A stretch of 37,948 bases of DNA from Nocardioidaceae bacterium. Its GTDB lineage: Bacteria; Actinomycetota; Actinomycetes; Propionibacteriales; Nocardioidaceae. The translations under genes were made by a program, and so were the position numbers. The DNA is taken from assembly GCA_013696975.1 (NCBI GenBank), contig JACCXO010000026.1, positions 1-37,948 on the forward strand, written 5' to 3'. The notes under the pieces are model-generated. The model worked only from the letters and a program-made list of their open reading frames with translations. It made no database searches and was not told the origin of the DNA. Of this stretch, positions 8,930 to 16,140 are shown piece by piece; within the stretch, counting starts at the first letter, position 1; each line of letters opens with the position of its first letter.

Positions 8930-10001
8930 GCATGCACCTTCCCATACCGAGAGTCACGTGCACAGAACTGGACTGGCCCGTCGACGACGGCTGGGTGGCG
9001 TACAACAGTCTGCAGGTCATTGCGTACTTCGTCACCGTCTTCATCGCCGGCCCGTTGGCGATCCTGACCGGCCTGGGGATGTCACCGGCGCTGTCCACCC
9101 GCTTCAGGCGCATCAGCTCCGTACTCAGCATCCAGACCGCCCGCTCGCTGCACTTCCTCGTCATGGTCTGGTTTTTCCTCTTCATCGTGATGCACGTGGC
9201 GCTGGTCTTGACCACAGAAATGCGGGCCAACCTCGGCCACATGTACGCCAGCCGAAACGATGGCTCGTGGGTCGGTTTCTGGGTCTTCGCGGCGTCGATG
9301 GTGATCGTCGTCGGCTGGGTCGCGGCCACACCGTTCACCCTGCGTCACCCTCGCACTGTCCAGCGCATCGGTTACGCGCTGATCGGGCCCGTGCAGCGAC
9401 TATTCGAGCACACGGACGCCAGTACACCGAGAAGGACATCTCGCCCTACCTGTGGCACAACGGGAAGTATCCCGAGACCGACGAGTACACGGCGCTGTAT
9501 GACAACGACTTCGTCGACTACCGGCTGCTGGTCAACGGACTGGTCGACAATCCCGTCGCGCTGGACCTGACACAGCTGCGCGCCCTGCCGCATCACGAAC
9601 AGATCACCCAACACTTCTGCATCCAGGGCTGGTCGGGCATCGCGAAATGGGGTGGGGTGTCCATGCAGACCATCGTGAATCTTGTCCAGCCCAATCCCGA
9701 GGCCAAATGGGTGGTCTTCTACTCGCTCGGTGATGGGCCGGACGGGGGCATCTACTACGACGCGCACCCGATCGAGCAGATGGGCTACCACCTGACGATG
9801 TTGGCCTATGACATGAACGGCGCACCACTCGACTACGGCCACGGCTCCCCACTGCGGCTACGCAATGAGGTCCAGCTCGGCTTCAAGCAGGTCAAGTGGC
9901 TGAGAGGGGTCGAATTCGTTGAAGATTTCTCGCAGGTCGGTGCCGGCTATAGAGGGTATAACCAAGATCATGAATTCTTCGGCTACCGGCAAAGCATCTG
10001 A
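8917..10001 (+). pseudogene. Cytochrome b561 / molybdopterin oxidoreductase, truncated and frameshifted
   Basis: Remnant of a two-domain redox enzyme: a diheme membrane cytochrome b561-like part fused to a sulfite-oxidase-type molybdopterin domain. The first frame (8917 to about 9420) encodes three or so membrane helices with histidines in ARSLHF and FIVMHVALV. From about 9415 the protein continues in another frame, from RQYTEKDISPYLWHNGK to the stop at 10001, carrying the molybdenum-ligand region CIQGWSGIAKW and the typical QLGFKQVKWLRGVEF. The shift equals loss of one base (or gain of two) near 9412-9422. From recalled family architecture the first helices, roughly 170-200 residues, are missing: homology begins only at WVAYNSLQVIAYF, and the cupin gene occupies the upstream DNA. 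Both defects point to a dead gene, although the frameshift alone could be a sequencing error. Confidence 0.8.
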
Positions 10002-10034
10002 CCGCCATCAGGGCGGCGGGCGACATGGCGGCAG

Positions 10035-10865
10035 TCAGCTGTCAGGAGACAAGCCCAGCCGGTCTATGAGCTTCAGAGCGTCGTAGGGGGCGTGCACCTT
10101 GGCGTCGTTGTCGAAGTAGACATAGACATCCGCTCCAGCCGCGGACCAGCCGCGTACCTTGTCCGCCCAGCTATCGAGCGTCTGGTCCGGGTAACCGCTC
10201 ACATAGAGCTCTTCGGCGCCATGCAGACGCACGTAGGCGAAGTCTGAGGTCACCTCGTCGAATCGCGGCCATCTGTCGCCGGCATCGGAGCTGACGCACG
10301 CGATGTCATGAGCGCGCAAGAGCGCTAATGCTTCGTCGGACCCAAAACTCTGGTGGCGCCCCTCCAGCGCATGTCGGACCGGCAGATCAGCCGATGCCCA
10401 GATAAGTGCCCGGTCAGGGTCGAGCTTGTCGTCATGACGAGTGGCCAGCTCGGCAGCCGCGATGGTCGTGCGCGGCAGCTGCGCGAAGAACGCCGCCAAC
10501 CGGTCAGCATCAAAGGCCGCGTTTGCAGGCAGCTGCCACAAGATCGGACCCAGCTTGGGGCCGAGGGCCAGCAGTCCGGATGCGAAGAAGTTCGCGAGGG
10601 CGGACTCGACGTCGCTGAGCTTCTTGAAGTGGGTGATGAAGCGGCCACCCTTGACGGCGAACACGAAATCATCGGGGGTCTGCTCAGACCACAGGGCGTA
10701 GCTGGATGGGCGCTGAAGGGAGTAGAACGAGCCGTTGATCTCGACTGAGCTGAAGCGCTGCGCTGCGTAGGTGAGCTCTTCACGCTGTACGAGGCCCTTC
10801 GGATAGAAGTCCCCACGCCAGCCGCGATATCGCCAGCCAGAGATGCCGATACGCACGGTCGTCAC
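10035..10865 (-). CDS. DUF72 (YecE-like) TIM-barrel protein
   Basis: A 276-residue DUF72 protein. The N-terminal RIGISGWRYRGWRGDFYPKG, then YAAQRFSSVEINGSFYSLQR and FAVKGGRFITH, are the family signatures; later VRLHG (about residue 216) and VYVYFDNDAKVHAPYDAL near the C-terminus are also characteristic. The fold is a TIM barrel. The biochemical role of the family is not established. The start at 10865 (ATGACGACGGTGCG on the minus strand) fits the family N-terminus. It is divergent from the YbdK gene across a 94-nt gap that probably holds both promoters, and convergent with the pseudogene at 10001. Confidence 0.9.
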   Translation of the reverse strand: MTTVRIGISGWRYRGWRGDFYPKGLVQREELTYAAQRFSSVEINGSFYSLQRPSSYALWSEQTPDDFVFAVKGGRFITHFKKLSDVESALANFFASGLLALGPKLGPILWQLPANAAFDADRLAAFFAQLPRTTIAAAELATRHDDKLDPDRALIWASADLPVRHALEGRHQSFGSDEALALLRAHDIACVSSDAGDRWPRFDEVTSDFAYVRLHGAEELYVSGYPDQTLDSWADKVRGWSAAGADVYVYFDNDAKVHAPYDALKLIDRLGLSPDS

Positions 10866-10947
10866 TGCTCGAGGTTACCGATTCCCTTGGGTTGCTCCGG
10901 TATGACGGAGAGACGGCTCGGCAGCGACTCCTTCGCATCGCCTCGTG

Positions 10948-10953
10948 CACACT
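10948..10953 (+). promoter_or_regulatory. Candidate -10 box of the YbdK-type gene (leaderless)
   Basis: CACACT with 6 nt to the GTG at 10960 and no SD. The same geometry is seen at several other genes here and supports the later GTG as the start. Confidence 0.3.
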
Positions 10954-10959
10954 AGGCGC

Positions 10960-12135
10960 GTGACGGTGCGCAAGATCGGAGTCGAGGAAGAGCTTTTGCT
11001 GGTGGACCCTGAGACGAGGGAGCTGGCTGCCGTCTCGCAACATGTGATTGCCGGTCACCATGCGCTGGAGGCCGAACGGGCACGCGCGATGCACGGAGAC
11101 TCCGGGACAGCTGGTGGAGGCCGCGATGCTGAGGGCACCGAGGCCTTGACGGTTGACCAGGAGATCTTCCTTCAACAACTCGAAACGGCGACGGTACCGT
11201 GCACCTCTCTGGCCGAGCTTGAGAGCGACCTGCGTCGGTGTCGCCGCGTGGCGGCCGAGGCTGCCGCCACCGCCGGGGCGGCCATCGTCGCTGTGGGGAC
11301 CGCGGTGGTGGGGAACGCGCCAGCTGTCGTGACGCCCAATGCGAGATACCAGCGGATCATCGACGAGTTCGGTTCACTCATCCGCAATGTCGTCGTCAGC
11401 GGGATGCATGTGCATGTGAGTATCGAAGACGACGAAGAGGGAGTCGGCGTCATTGATCGAGTGCGACCGTGGCTCCCGATCCTGCTCGCGTTGAGCGCCA
11501 ACTCGCCGTTCGTGCATGGCGTCGACACCGGCTTTGCCTCATGGCGATCCCAGATGTGGGGGAGGTGGCCCAGCGCGGGGCCAACCGAGCCGTACGGCGA
11601 CGCGGCGGGCTACCACGCCGTCGCTGAGGCGATGATGGCCTCTGGTGCGTCGATGGACAGAGGCATGCTGTACTACGACGCCAGGCTGGCCGAGACCTGG
11701 CCCACGGTCGAGATCAGAGTCGCCGACGTCTGCACCGAGGTGGGCGATGCCGTGCTGGTCGCGGCACTGACCCGCGCGCTCGTGGAGACCGCCGCTCGTT
11801 CATGGCGCGCTGATGAGGCGCCACCGGCATGGCGAACCGATCTTCTTCGCGCCGCACAGTGGCGCGCCGCGCGCTATGGCGTGGCTGGGCAGCTGATGCA
11901 CCCACAGACGCGCGAACTGCAGCCCGCGCGGATGGTCGTCGAGAGCCTGATGGCCCACACAGCGGAGGCTCTGGCAGAGGCCGACGACACGGAACTGGTC
12001 GCAGCTACTTTCCAGCGTCTGCTCGCGCGAGGCGCAGGTGCCAGTCGCCAGCGTGCCATTGCAGAAGCTCGAGGCAGCTTGACCGCCGTCGTCGACGACC
12101 TCATCGTCCGGACGAACACGACCTCCAGGGATTGA
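10960..12135 (+). CDS. YbdK-type carboxylate-amine ligase (glutamate-cysteine ligase family 2)
   Basis: ATP-grasp-like GCS2 enzyme joining a carboxylate to an amine; databases often label the family glutamate-cysteine ligase, but most Actinobacteria use mycothiol, so the real substrate is open. With the GTG at 10960 the protein is 391 residues and begins MTVRKIGVEEELLLVDP, the standard family N-terminus; the GTG at 10945 would add five unsupported residues. Further signatures are ARYQRIIDEFG, GMHVHVS (about 148-154), ALSANSPF, FASWRSQMWGRWP and TVEIRVADVCTE (about 246-258). A Gly/Asp-rich loop near residues 44-60 looks like a local insertion. It faces away from the DUF72 gene and ends before a 420-nt gene-poor gap. 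Confidence 0.85.
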   Translation: MTVRKIGVEEELLLVDPETRELAAVSQHVIAGHHALEAERARAMHGDSGTAGGGRDAEGTEALTVDQEIFLQQLETATVPCTSLAELESDLRRCRRVAAEAAATAGAAIVAVGTAVVGNAPAVVTPNARYQRIIDEFGSLIRNVVVSGMHVHVSIEDDEEGVGVIDRVRPWLPILLALSANSPFVHGVDTGFASWRSQMWGRWPSAGPTEPYGDAAGYHAVAEAMMASGASMDRGMLYYDARLAETWPTVEIRVADVCTEVGDAVLVAALTRALVETAARSWRADEAPPAWRTDLLRAAQWRAARYGVAGQLMHPQTRELQPARMVVESLMAHTAEALAEADDTELVAATFQRLLARGAGASRQRAIAEARGSLTAVVDDLIVRTNTTSRD

Positions 12136-12555
12136 GTCAAGGGCGTTCAAAAAGCCACACCTTCCCCAGGCTGGATTCTCATAGCCGTTGGCTTTGGCGG
12201 GGCCGGATCGCCATCCGGTTCGGCAACCGCAAACCCGCTCCGGACAGGGCCGCGGGGTGCTGGCAGTTCCATGGGCACCCTCTCTGCCAATCTCGCCCAG
12301 CCGGCCCAGGCCCGAGGTGGCTGTTGCCAGCACAGTGCCCCATTGTTGCAACGGCACACGTGGCCTTCGGTGTCGCAATTCTCGGGGCTGCGGGGTTGAT
12401 CGGCCCGGTGCCCGGCTTCAGTCAGCATGACTGCGAGCGAAACCCCGTTGCGCGTCGCCCCGCACGACCGCAAATCGTTCACATGCTTGAAAATCCGGCC
12501 AGATTTGGTCCGAGGGGTGCAAAAAGCGTTCATGAGCACCGAAGTGCGGCCAGGT
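12136..12555. other. Gene-poor gap between convergent genes
   Basis: No recognisable gene. A minus-strand frame of 130 codons (12539-12147) starts 17 nt beyond the stop of the kinase gene, but its product resembles no family I know, is rich in Cys/Pro/Arg, and shows relaxed third-position usage. The stretch has a CCGGAT-CGCC-ATCCGG stem near 12202-12220 and the A-rich tract AAAAAGC twice (about 12148 and 12521). It could be decayed coding DNA or hold a small RNA; nothing decisive is visible. Confidence 0.4.
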
Positions 12556-13551
12556 CTAGGCGTGCAGGCGTCGTTGAGCGCCTTCGAGCGTGCGCCGCGC
12601 CAGCTCGGCCCTGAAGCACGGAAGGTTCGGGAGACCCATTGGAGCCGGCTGGGTGGACATCATCGCGCTGTAACAGCCGAGCCCAGTCAGGAAGCCCGTG
12701 ACGTCCCGCTCAGCAGTGAGCTGAAGGTTCAGCGAGGCGATCATCTCGTCGAAGAGCGGCGTCTCCACCCACTCCAGGCCGAGACACATGGTGTCGCCCC
12801 ACAATGGTCCCAGCCGACTCATGCCCCAGTCGAGCAAGACGGGCTGGCCGGTGCCCCGCCGCATCAAGATGTTGTCGTGGCGGATGTCCCAATGACAAAA
12901 GGTGTCACCGATCAGCCCGGCTCGAGTATTGAAGAGTATTTCTCGAACACCGGTGAGGTCTTGTCGCACCCACTGCGGCAGCGCCCCAATTTCGCGTTCC
13001 GCCGGCGCCTCGAATGCGGCAAGGTATTTGTCGAACCCCGACACCGCCGTAGCCGTCACGCCCAGGTCAGGCGCCGGGGTGAGTTCTCGTGTCTGCGCCT
13101 GCACCGCTTCGAGCACGCCTGCCTTGTGGTCGTCATCTCCCCACTGCGGGTGATCGCCCTCGATGTCCTCGAGCAGGACCGCGACCCAGTCCCCGTCGTC
13201 ATACGTGCCAAGGAGGTCAGCGCGGTATGGCGCCGGAGCCAGCCGCGACAGCACCTCGATCTCGTGCCGGAAGTGGCTGGGCGTCTCGGGGTTGATGCTC
13301 GCGCTGACCGCTTTGACAAAGGCGCGCGCCCCGTTCGCACCGCGCACGCTGGCCGCCACGGCCGGCGACATTCCACCCGTGCGAGGCGTCACGTGCACAA
13401 CCGGGGCGCCGAGCTGCGTTTCCACCCACGTGTGTACGTCGGACGAGGCGTCGTCGTACGCCACCCGCACCCCGTGCAACCGGATTGCCGCTGAGCCGTC
13501 GGAGACCGATGCGGCCTCGCTGGTCGACGACGACGCTGCAAGCTCGCTCAA
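12556..13551 (-). CDS. Aminoglycoside-phosphotransferase-like kinase (second of a pair)
   Basis: Protein-kinase-like fold enzyme of the APH family (PF01636 type). The catalytic loop reads HWDIRHDNIL (HxDxxxxN) and the metal-binding segment LLDWGMSRLG; an N-terminal lobe with AFVKAVSA supplies the nucleotide Lys. I place the start at TTG 13551, whose TTGA overlaps the TGA stop of the upstream kinase, giving 331 residues starting MSELAASSS; in-frame GTG codons near 13470 are alternatives. The open frame up to 13740 is antisense-free but overlaps the other kinase and is rejected. Substrate unknown: such kinases act on antibiotics, sugars, choline or spore/natural-product intermediates. It is clearly diverged from its partner, so they may form a heteromeric or sequential pair. 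Confidence 0.75.
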   Translation of the reverse strand: MSELAASSSTSEAASVSDGSAAIRLHGVRVAYDDASSDVHTWVETQLGAPVVHVTPRTGGMSPAVAASVRGANGARAFVKAVSASINPETPSHFRHEIEVLSRLAPAPYRADLLGTYDDGDWVAVLLEDIEGDHPQWGDDDHKAGVLEAVQAQTRELTPAPDLGVTATAVSGFDKYLAAFEAPAEREIGALPQWVRQDLTGVREILFNTRAGLIGDTFCHWDIRHDNILMRRGTGQPVLLDWGMSRLGPLWGDTMCLGLEWVETPLFDEMIASLNLQLTAERDVTGFLTGLGCYSAMMSTQPAPMGLPNLPCFRAELARRTLEGAQRRLHA

Positions 13552-14582
13552 CGGTTCCGCAACCGTTCGGCCAGCCAGTCCCGAGTGACCTCTTCGTACC
13601 AGGTCTGATGGTCGCGAAGGTGCGGTGAGCCAGGTGGCACCGGCTCGGTGATCTGCAGGCCCCAGAACGACCAGAGCACGGCCAGCAGGCTGTCGATGGC
13701 AATTGGCTCGACATCGCGGCTCAACTGGTGCCCGGCGCACATCGACTCGACGTCGAGACCGTCACCGCGGGCGGACAGCAACAGGCAGACCAAGTCGATC
13801 CACTTCGCCCCGAGGACCGGCCAGTTCCAGTCAACGAACCACACGTCGCCGGCCGGTCCGATCAGGACGTTGTCGTCGCGCAGGTCCATGTGCACGATGC
13901 TCTCGCCGGCAAGGAGCTTTGAGTCGTCCCGGCACAGCTGCTCGACCGTGTCCAGCCACTCGCTGTCGCCGGTGCTCTCACGGAGAAGGGTCATCCGCTC
14001 ATCGAAGTCCGCCATTAGGTGCTCGTCGGCGCGTTCCAGATGGAGTCCGGCGGGGACGCGGGTCAGTGCCGGAGCCGTGGCCGCCAACTTGTCGAGGACC
14101 AGGTGGAGCTGGTCAGACTGCCAGGGTCTCCGGGGAGGCGCTCCTTCGACATACTCGAAGGCCACGATGATCCAGCGCAACCCGGCGACCTCCGCGTCGT
14201 GGTGCCAAAGCAGGGCTGGTGCGCCGATGCCGTCGGGCAGCAGGCTGAGCTTGCGCACCTCGTCTCGATAGGCGTCGCTGAGTGGCCAGCCGTGCAGCTC
14301 GTCGTCCGCCGATGAAGCCGCCTTGACGAACACATCTCGGCCATCGTCGAGTTCCAGCCTGGATGCGAAGCCGGGCGTGAAGCCCGTGCCGGTGGACTGC
14401 GCCGCGACGACAGCGGCTCCGACGGTGTCCGAGATAAGCTCCCGCACACCCGGCGGCAGATCGCGCCATTGGGGTCGGCGCGCGGTGGCACGGACGGGTA
14501 CGACGACACCGTCACGCGTGGTGACCTGGTCGAGCTGCCACTCGGGCGAATCGCGCACCCTGACGCCTACGTCCCCGTTCAT
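13548..14582 (-). CDS. Aminoglycoside-phosphotransferase-like kinase (first of a pair)
   Basis: A 344-residue APH-fold kinase. The N-lobe has DVFVKAAS (ATP-contacting Lys) and the hinge region IIVAFEYVEGAPP; the catalytic loop is HMDLRDDNVLIG (about 234-245) and the metal-binding aspartate lies in WFVDWNWPVLGAKWID. Its TGA overlaps the TTG start of the next kinase, so the second is probably translated only by ribosomes finishing the first. No SD is seen before the ATG at 14582; CAGACT lies 8 nt upstream and could be the -10 of a leaderless transcript. Specific substrate is unknown; resistance to an aminoglycoside should not be assumed. Confidence 0.8.
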   Translation of the reverse strand: MNGDVGVRVRDSPEWQLDQVTTRDGVVVPVRATARRPQWRDLPPGVRELISDTVGAAVVAAQSTGTGFTPGFASRLELDDGRDVFVKAASSADDELHGWPLSDAYRDEVRKLSLLPDGIGAPALLWHHDAEVAGLRWIIVAFEYVEGAPPRRPWQSDQLHLVLDKLAATAPALTRVPAGLHLERADEHLMADFDERMTLLRESTGDSEWLDTVEQLCRDDSKLLAGESIVHMDLRDDNVLIGPAGDVWFVDWNWPVLGAKWIDLVCLLLSARGDGLDVESMCAGHQLSRDVEPIAIDSLLAVLWSFWGLQITEPVPPGSPHLRDHQTWYEEVTRDWLAERLRNR

Positions 14583-14884
14583 GTGAGGGGAGTCTGCCTT
14601 GTGCGTGACCGCGGCACCAACGGGTTAGACCGGATGCTGTCATGAGGCGCTGGACTGGCGAAGCGCTCGGCGCTTTAGACAATGCGCCCCCTGGTAGCAA
14701 GAGCTGCGCGTCAACGGGATGACCAACACGTCCGGCGGCGGCGTCTCAGTCCGTGCTGCGCCGGGGAGAATTCGTGCGGGTCAGCCAGGAAGCGAGCGGA
14801 GCACTTCGGCCGCCGATCACGGCGGCGGTCACGGCGATGGTGATGATCGACCCGGTCGCCGACGTGAACAAGTTCGGATCGGAA
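14583..14884. other. Decayed DNA with a membrane-helix fragment
   Basis: No intact gene. On the minus strand one frame ending at 14746 reads a membrane-helix-like stretch (SIITIAVTAAVIGG, then a basic tail) but has no credible start. A 15-nt hairpin AAGCGC-TCG-GCGCTT lies at 14661-14675. The stretch adjoins the recombinase remnant and is probably part of the same collapsed element. Confidence 0.4.
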
Positions 14885-15065
14885 CTGTGCGCACGGCCTG
14901 GAACTCAGCGACCATCGCCAGCACGTTGAACAGCAGTCGCCCGACCGGATCGTTCGGGCCGTGGACTGAATGGCCATGCTGAAATCGGACCTTTTCTGGC
15001 GGTCAGGTCGTCAACGATATCGCGTGCATCGGTCAGTGACCACGCCAGGCAGTCGAGGGCGCACG
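14885..15065 (-). pseudogene. Serine recombinase (resolvase/invertase) remnant
   Basis: Minus-strand translation gives two pieces of the catalytic domain of a small serine recombinase. Upstream piece: ALDCLAW followed by SLTDARDIVDDLTARK, matching the usual LDRLxRS...DARDIVDELT region but with DRLxR changed to DCLAW, which removes a catalytic arginine. Downstream piece, in another frame: HSVHGPNDPVGRLLFNVLA then MVAEF, the conserved helix after the active site. At least one frameshift separates them (near 14985), the N-terminal Ser segment is absent, and the DNA-binding domain is lost. This is a relic, and the best direct evidence that a mobile element once entered this site. Confidence 0.75.
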
Positions 15066-15179
15066 TTCGATTAGCGTGCAGTCAAAGCCGACTCCGCGCC
15101 AGAGAAGGCAGTACGGGACCGTCCTTAGGACGTGTAACCCGATCGGGTGGGCTCCGGTGATCAGTGGTGGTGCGCGCGG

Positions 15180-15509
15180 TCAGCGGCTCTGCAGTTCTTC
15201 GCGCGCGACGCGGCGGGCAATGTCTTCGACCTCGGCCGAGGTGAGTTCACCGACGGGGCGTTCATGTACGGCCTGCCGGAGCAGGCGGCGCACCAGCGCG
15301 GAAGTAGGAATGTGTTCGGCGGCGGCCTGCCGGCGCAACCGTGCATCCAGCTCTCTGTCGATGCGTAGATGTAACGGGGTGTCCAGCGCGCTGGCCTTTT
15401 CAGCGATCTCAGCCTCAGCGGACTCGGCCTCTTCCTGAGCGACCTCGGCGAGGATCGCTTCATGTCGGTCTCGGCGAGCGGTTCGCGCCTTCTTGGTGGT
15501 GTCAGCCAT
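15180..15509 (-). CDS. Ribbon-helix-helix antitoxin-like protein
   Basis: A 109-residue charged protein starting at ATG 15509, with SD AAGGAGG 7 nt upstream; a GTG at 15512 is the alternative. The N-terminal 45 residues are Ala/Glu-rich and probably helical. The core TPLHLRIDRELDARLRRQAA then IPTSALVRRLLRQAV is the strand-helix-helix of CopG/Arc-type repressors (BrnA-like antitoxins have the same layout). Its start codon overlaps by one base the stop of the broken toxin frame upstream (TGATG), the normal arrangement for toxin-first modules of this type. Inferred role: neutralise the toxin and repress the operon through the palindrome at 15822-15840. With the toxin broken it may be an orphan repressor. 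Confidence 0.75.
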   Translation of the reverse strand: MADTTKKARTARRDRHEAILAEVAQEEAESAEAEIAEKASALDTPLHLRIDRELDARLRRQAAAEHIPTSALVRRLLRQAVHERPVGELTSAEVEDIARRVAREELQSR

Positions 15510-15800
15510 CACTGAGCCTCCTTGCCCTCGAGGTATTCGCGAAGGTCAGCCCCGCGCGACTTCCACGCAGTGACCCCGGACCTATCCCGCGGATCGACAA
15601 TCACGGCGAGCACGAACCAAAGCTAGACGAGTAGCCGATGATCCGGGTATACCCAACCCGACTCTTCGGGTCCGGCACGCGCACTACCCGGTGCGGATCG
15701 CTAGCTGCTTCGAGTGTCCAGCCCCGGTCGATGTTGTCGGGCCGGGATTAGCAAGCCGAACGGCTGTGGATATGTGCAGCACCTCGTCGTTCCACCACAA
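15509..15800 (-). pseudogene. Toxin gene remnant (BrnT/DUF4258-like), frameshifted
   Basis: Reading the minus strand in successive frames gives WWNDEVLHIS...LANP, then PDNIDRGWTLEAASDPHRVV and RIIGYSSS, then LWFVLAVIVDPRDRSGVTAW and a tail REYLEGKEAQ with TGA at 15511-15509. The order of strands and the C-terminal W-x(4)-G-x-D-x-R-x-Y element resemble small RelE-fold toxins that pair with RHH antitoxins. Two frame breaks are needed, one near 15740-15750 and one at 15621-15624; each corresponds to a missing base. The stop overlaps the antitoxin start, which confirms the original operon. The exact toxin family is a judgement from pattern, not from a search. Confidence 0.6.
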
Positions 15801-15821
15801 CTCTCCAGACACACGCTCTAC

Positions 15822-15840
15822 TGTAGCGCATTACGCTACA
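15822..15840. promoter_or_regulatory. Operator palindrome of the toxin-antitoxin module
   Basis: Perfect inverted repeat TGTAGCG-CATTA-CGCTACA, 7-bp arms and a 5-nt spacer. It lies about 22 nt upstream of the broken toxin frame on the minus strand, where autoregulating RHH antitoxins normally bind. Confidence 0.65.
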
Positions 15841-15972
15841 TCACGTTGAGCCGGATCATCGCTCAGGTGAGCTGGCACTTTCGGTAGGCGGGGCGTCATA
15901 CGTGCACAGTGTCCTTCTTCCGCCCGAGCGACGCGATTTTTTTGCCTGTAAAGGGGTTAGGAATCGTTGCCA

Positions 15973-16038
15973 GCCGATTTCCTGGCTGCTCGACGCGCAC
16001 TTTCTGGCTGCTCAACACCGATTCTGTGGCTGCTCAAC
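15973..16038. repeat. Three 22-bp tandem repeats upstream of lepA
   Basis: Read on the minus strand, three consecutive 22-nt units start at 16038, 16016 and 15994. Each opens with GTYGAGCAGCCA (Y is T, T, C) and continues with a 10-nt tail that varies between units (two tails end in ATCGGY). The period equals about two helical turns. The array ends near the predicted -35 region of lepA. Units share the GTYGA opening and the 22-nt period with arrays at 24122-24187 and 31217-31271. Confidence 0.8.
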
Positions 16039-16055
16039 GAAGGTGAGGGGCGTGG

Positions 16056-16061
16056 GAGAAT
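16056..16061 (+). promoter_or_regulatory. Candidate -10 box of lepA
   Basis: GAGAAT, followed by GGCG; the hemW promoter has the same GAGAATGGCG. It would give a leader of about 70 nt with the 22-bp repeats covering the -35 region and upstream. No strong -35 hexamer is seen. Confidence 0.3.
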
Positions 16062-16140
16062 GGCGGTGCGGGTGCGTCGTACCCGCGCCCAGGAACGTGG
16101 CCCGCTCCGGCCCTCCGACAGAAACGAACGAAAGGCGCTC

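Noticed and set aside
9400-9430. Programmed frameshift in the oxidoreductase
   Set aside because: No slippery heptamer or following stem is visible, and the gene also lacks its 5' part, so decay explains it better.
10960-12135. Calling the YbdK-type enzyme a glutathione synthesis gene (gshA)
   Set aside because: Family 2 members often lack that activity and most Actinobacteria do not make glutathione.
12427-13494. 355-codon open frame on the plus strand
   Set aside because: Antisense to the kinase gene, which has clear HWDIRHDN and DWG motifs; the product has no recognisable features.
13548-14582. Calling the kinase pair aminoglycoside resistance genes
   Set aside because: The fold and catalytic loop are clear, but APH-like kinases have many substrates and nothing here points to an antibiotic.
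15973-16038. Possible CRISPR array
   Set aside because: The 22-bp units are directly adjacent with no spacers, and no cas genes are near.
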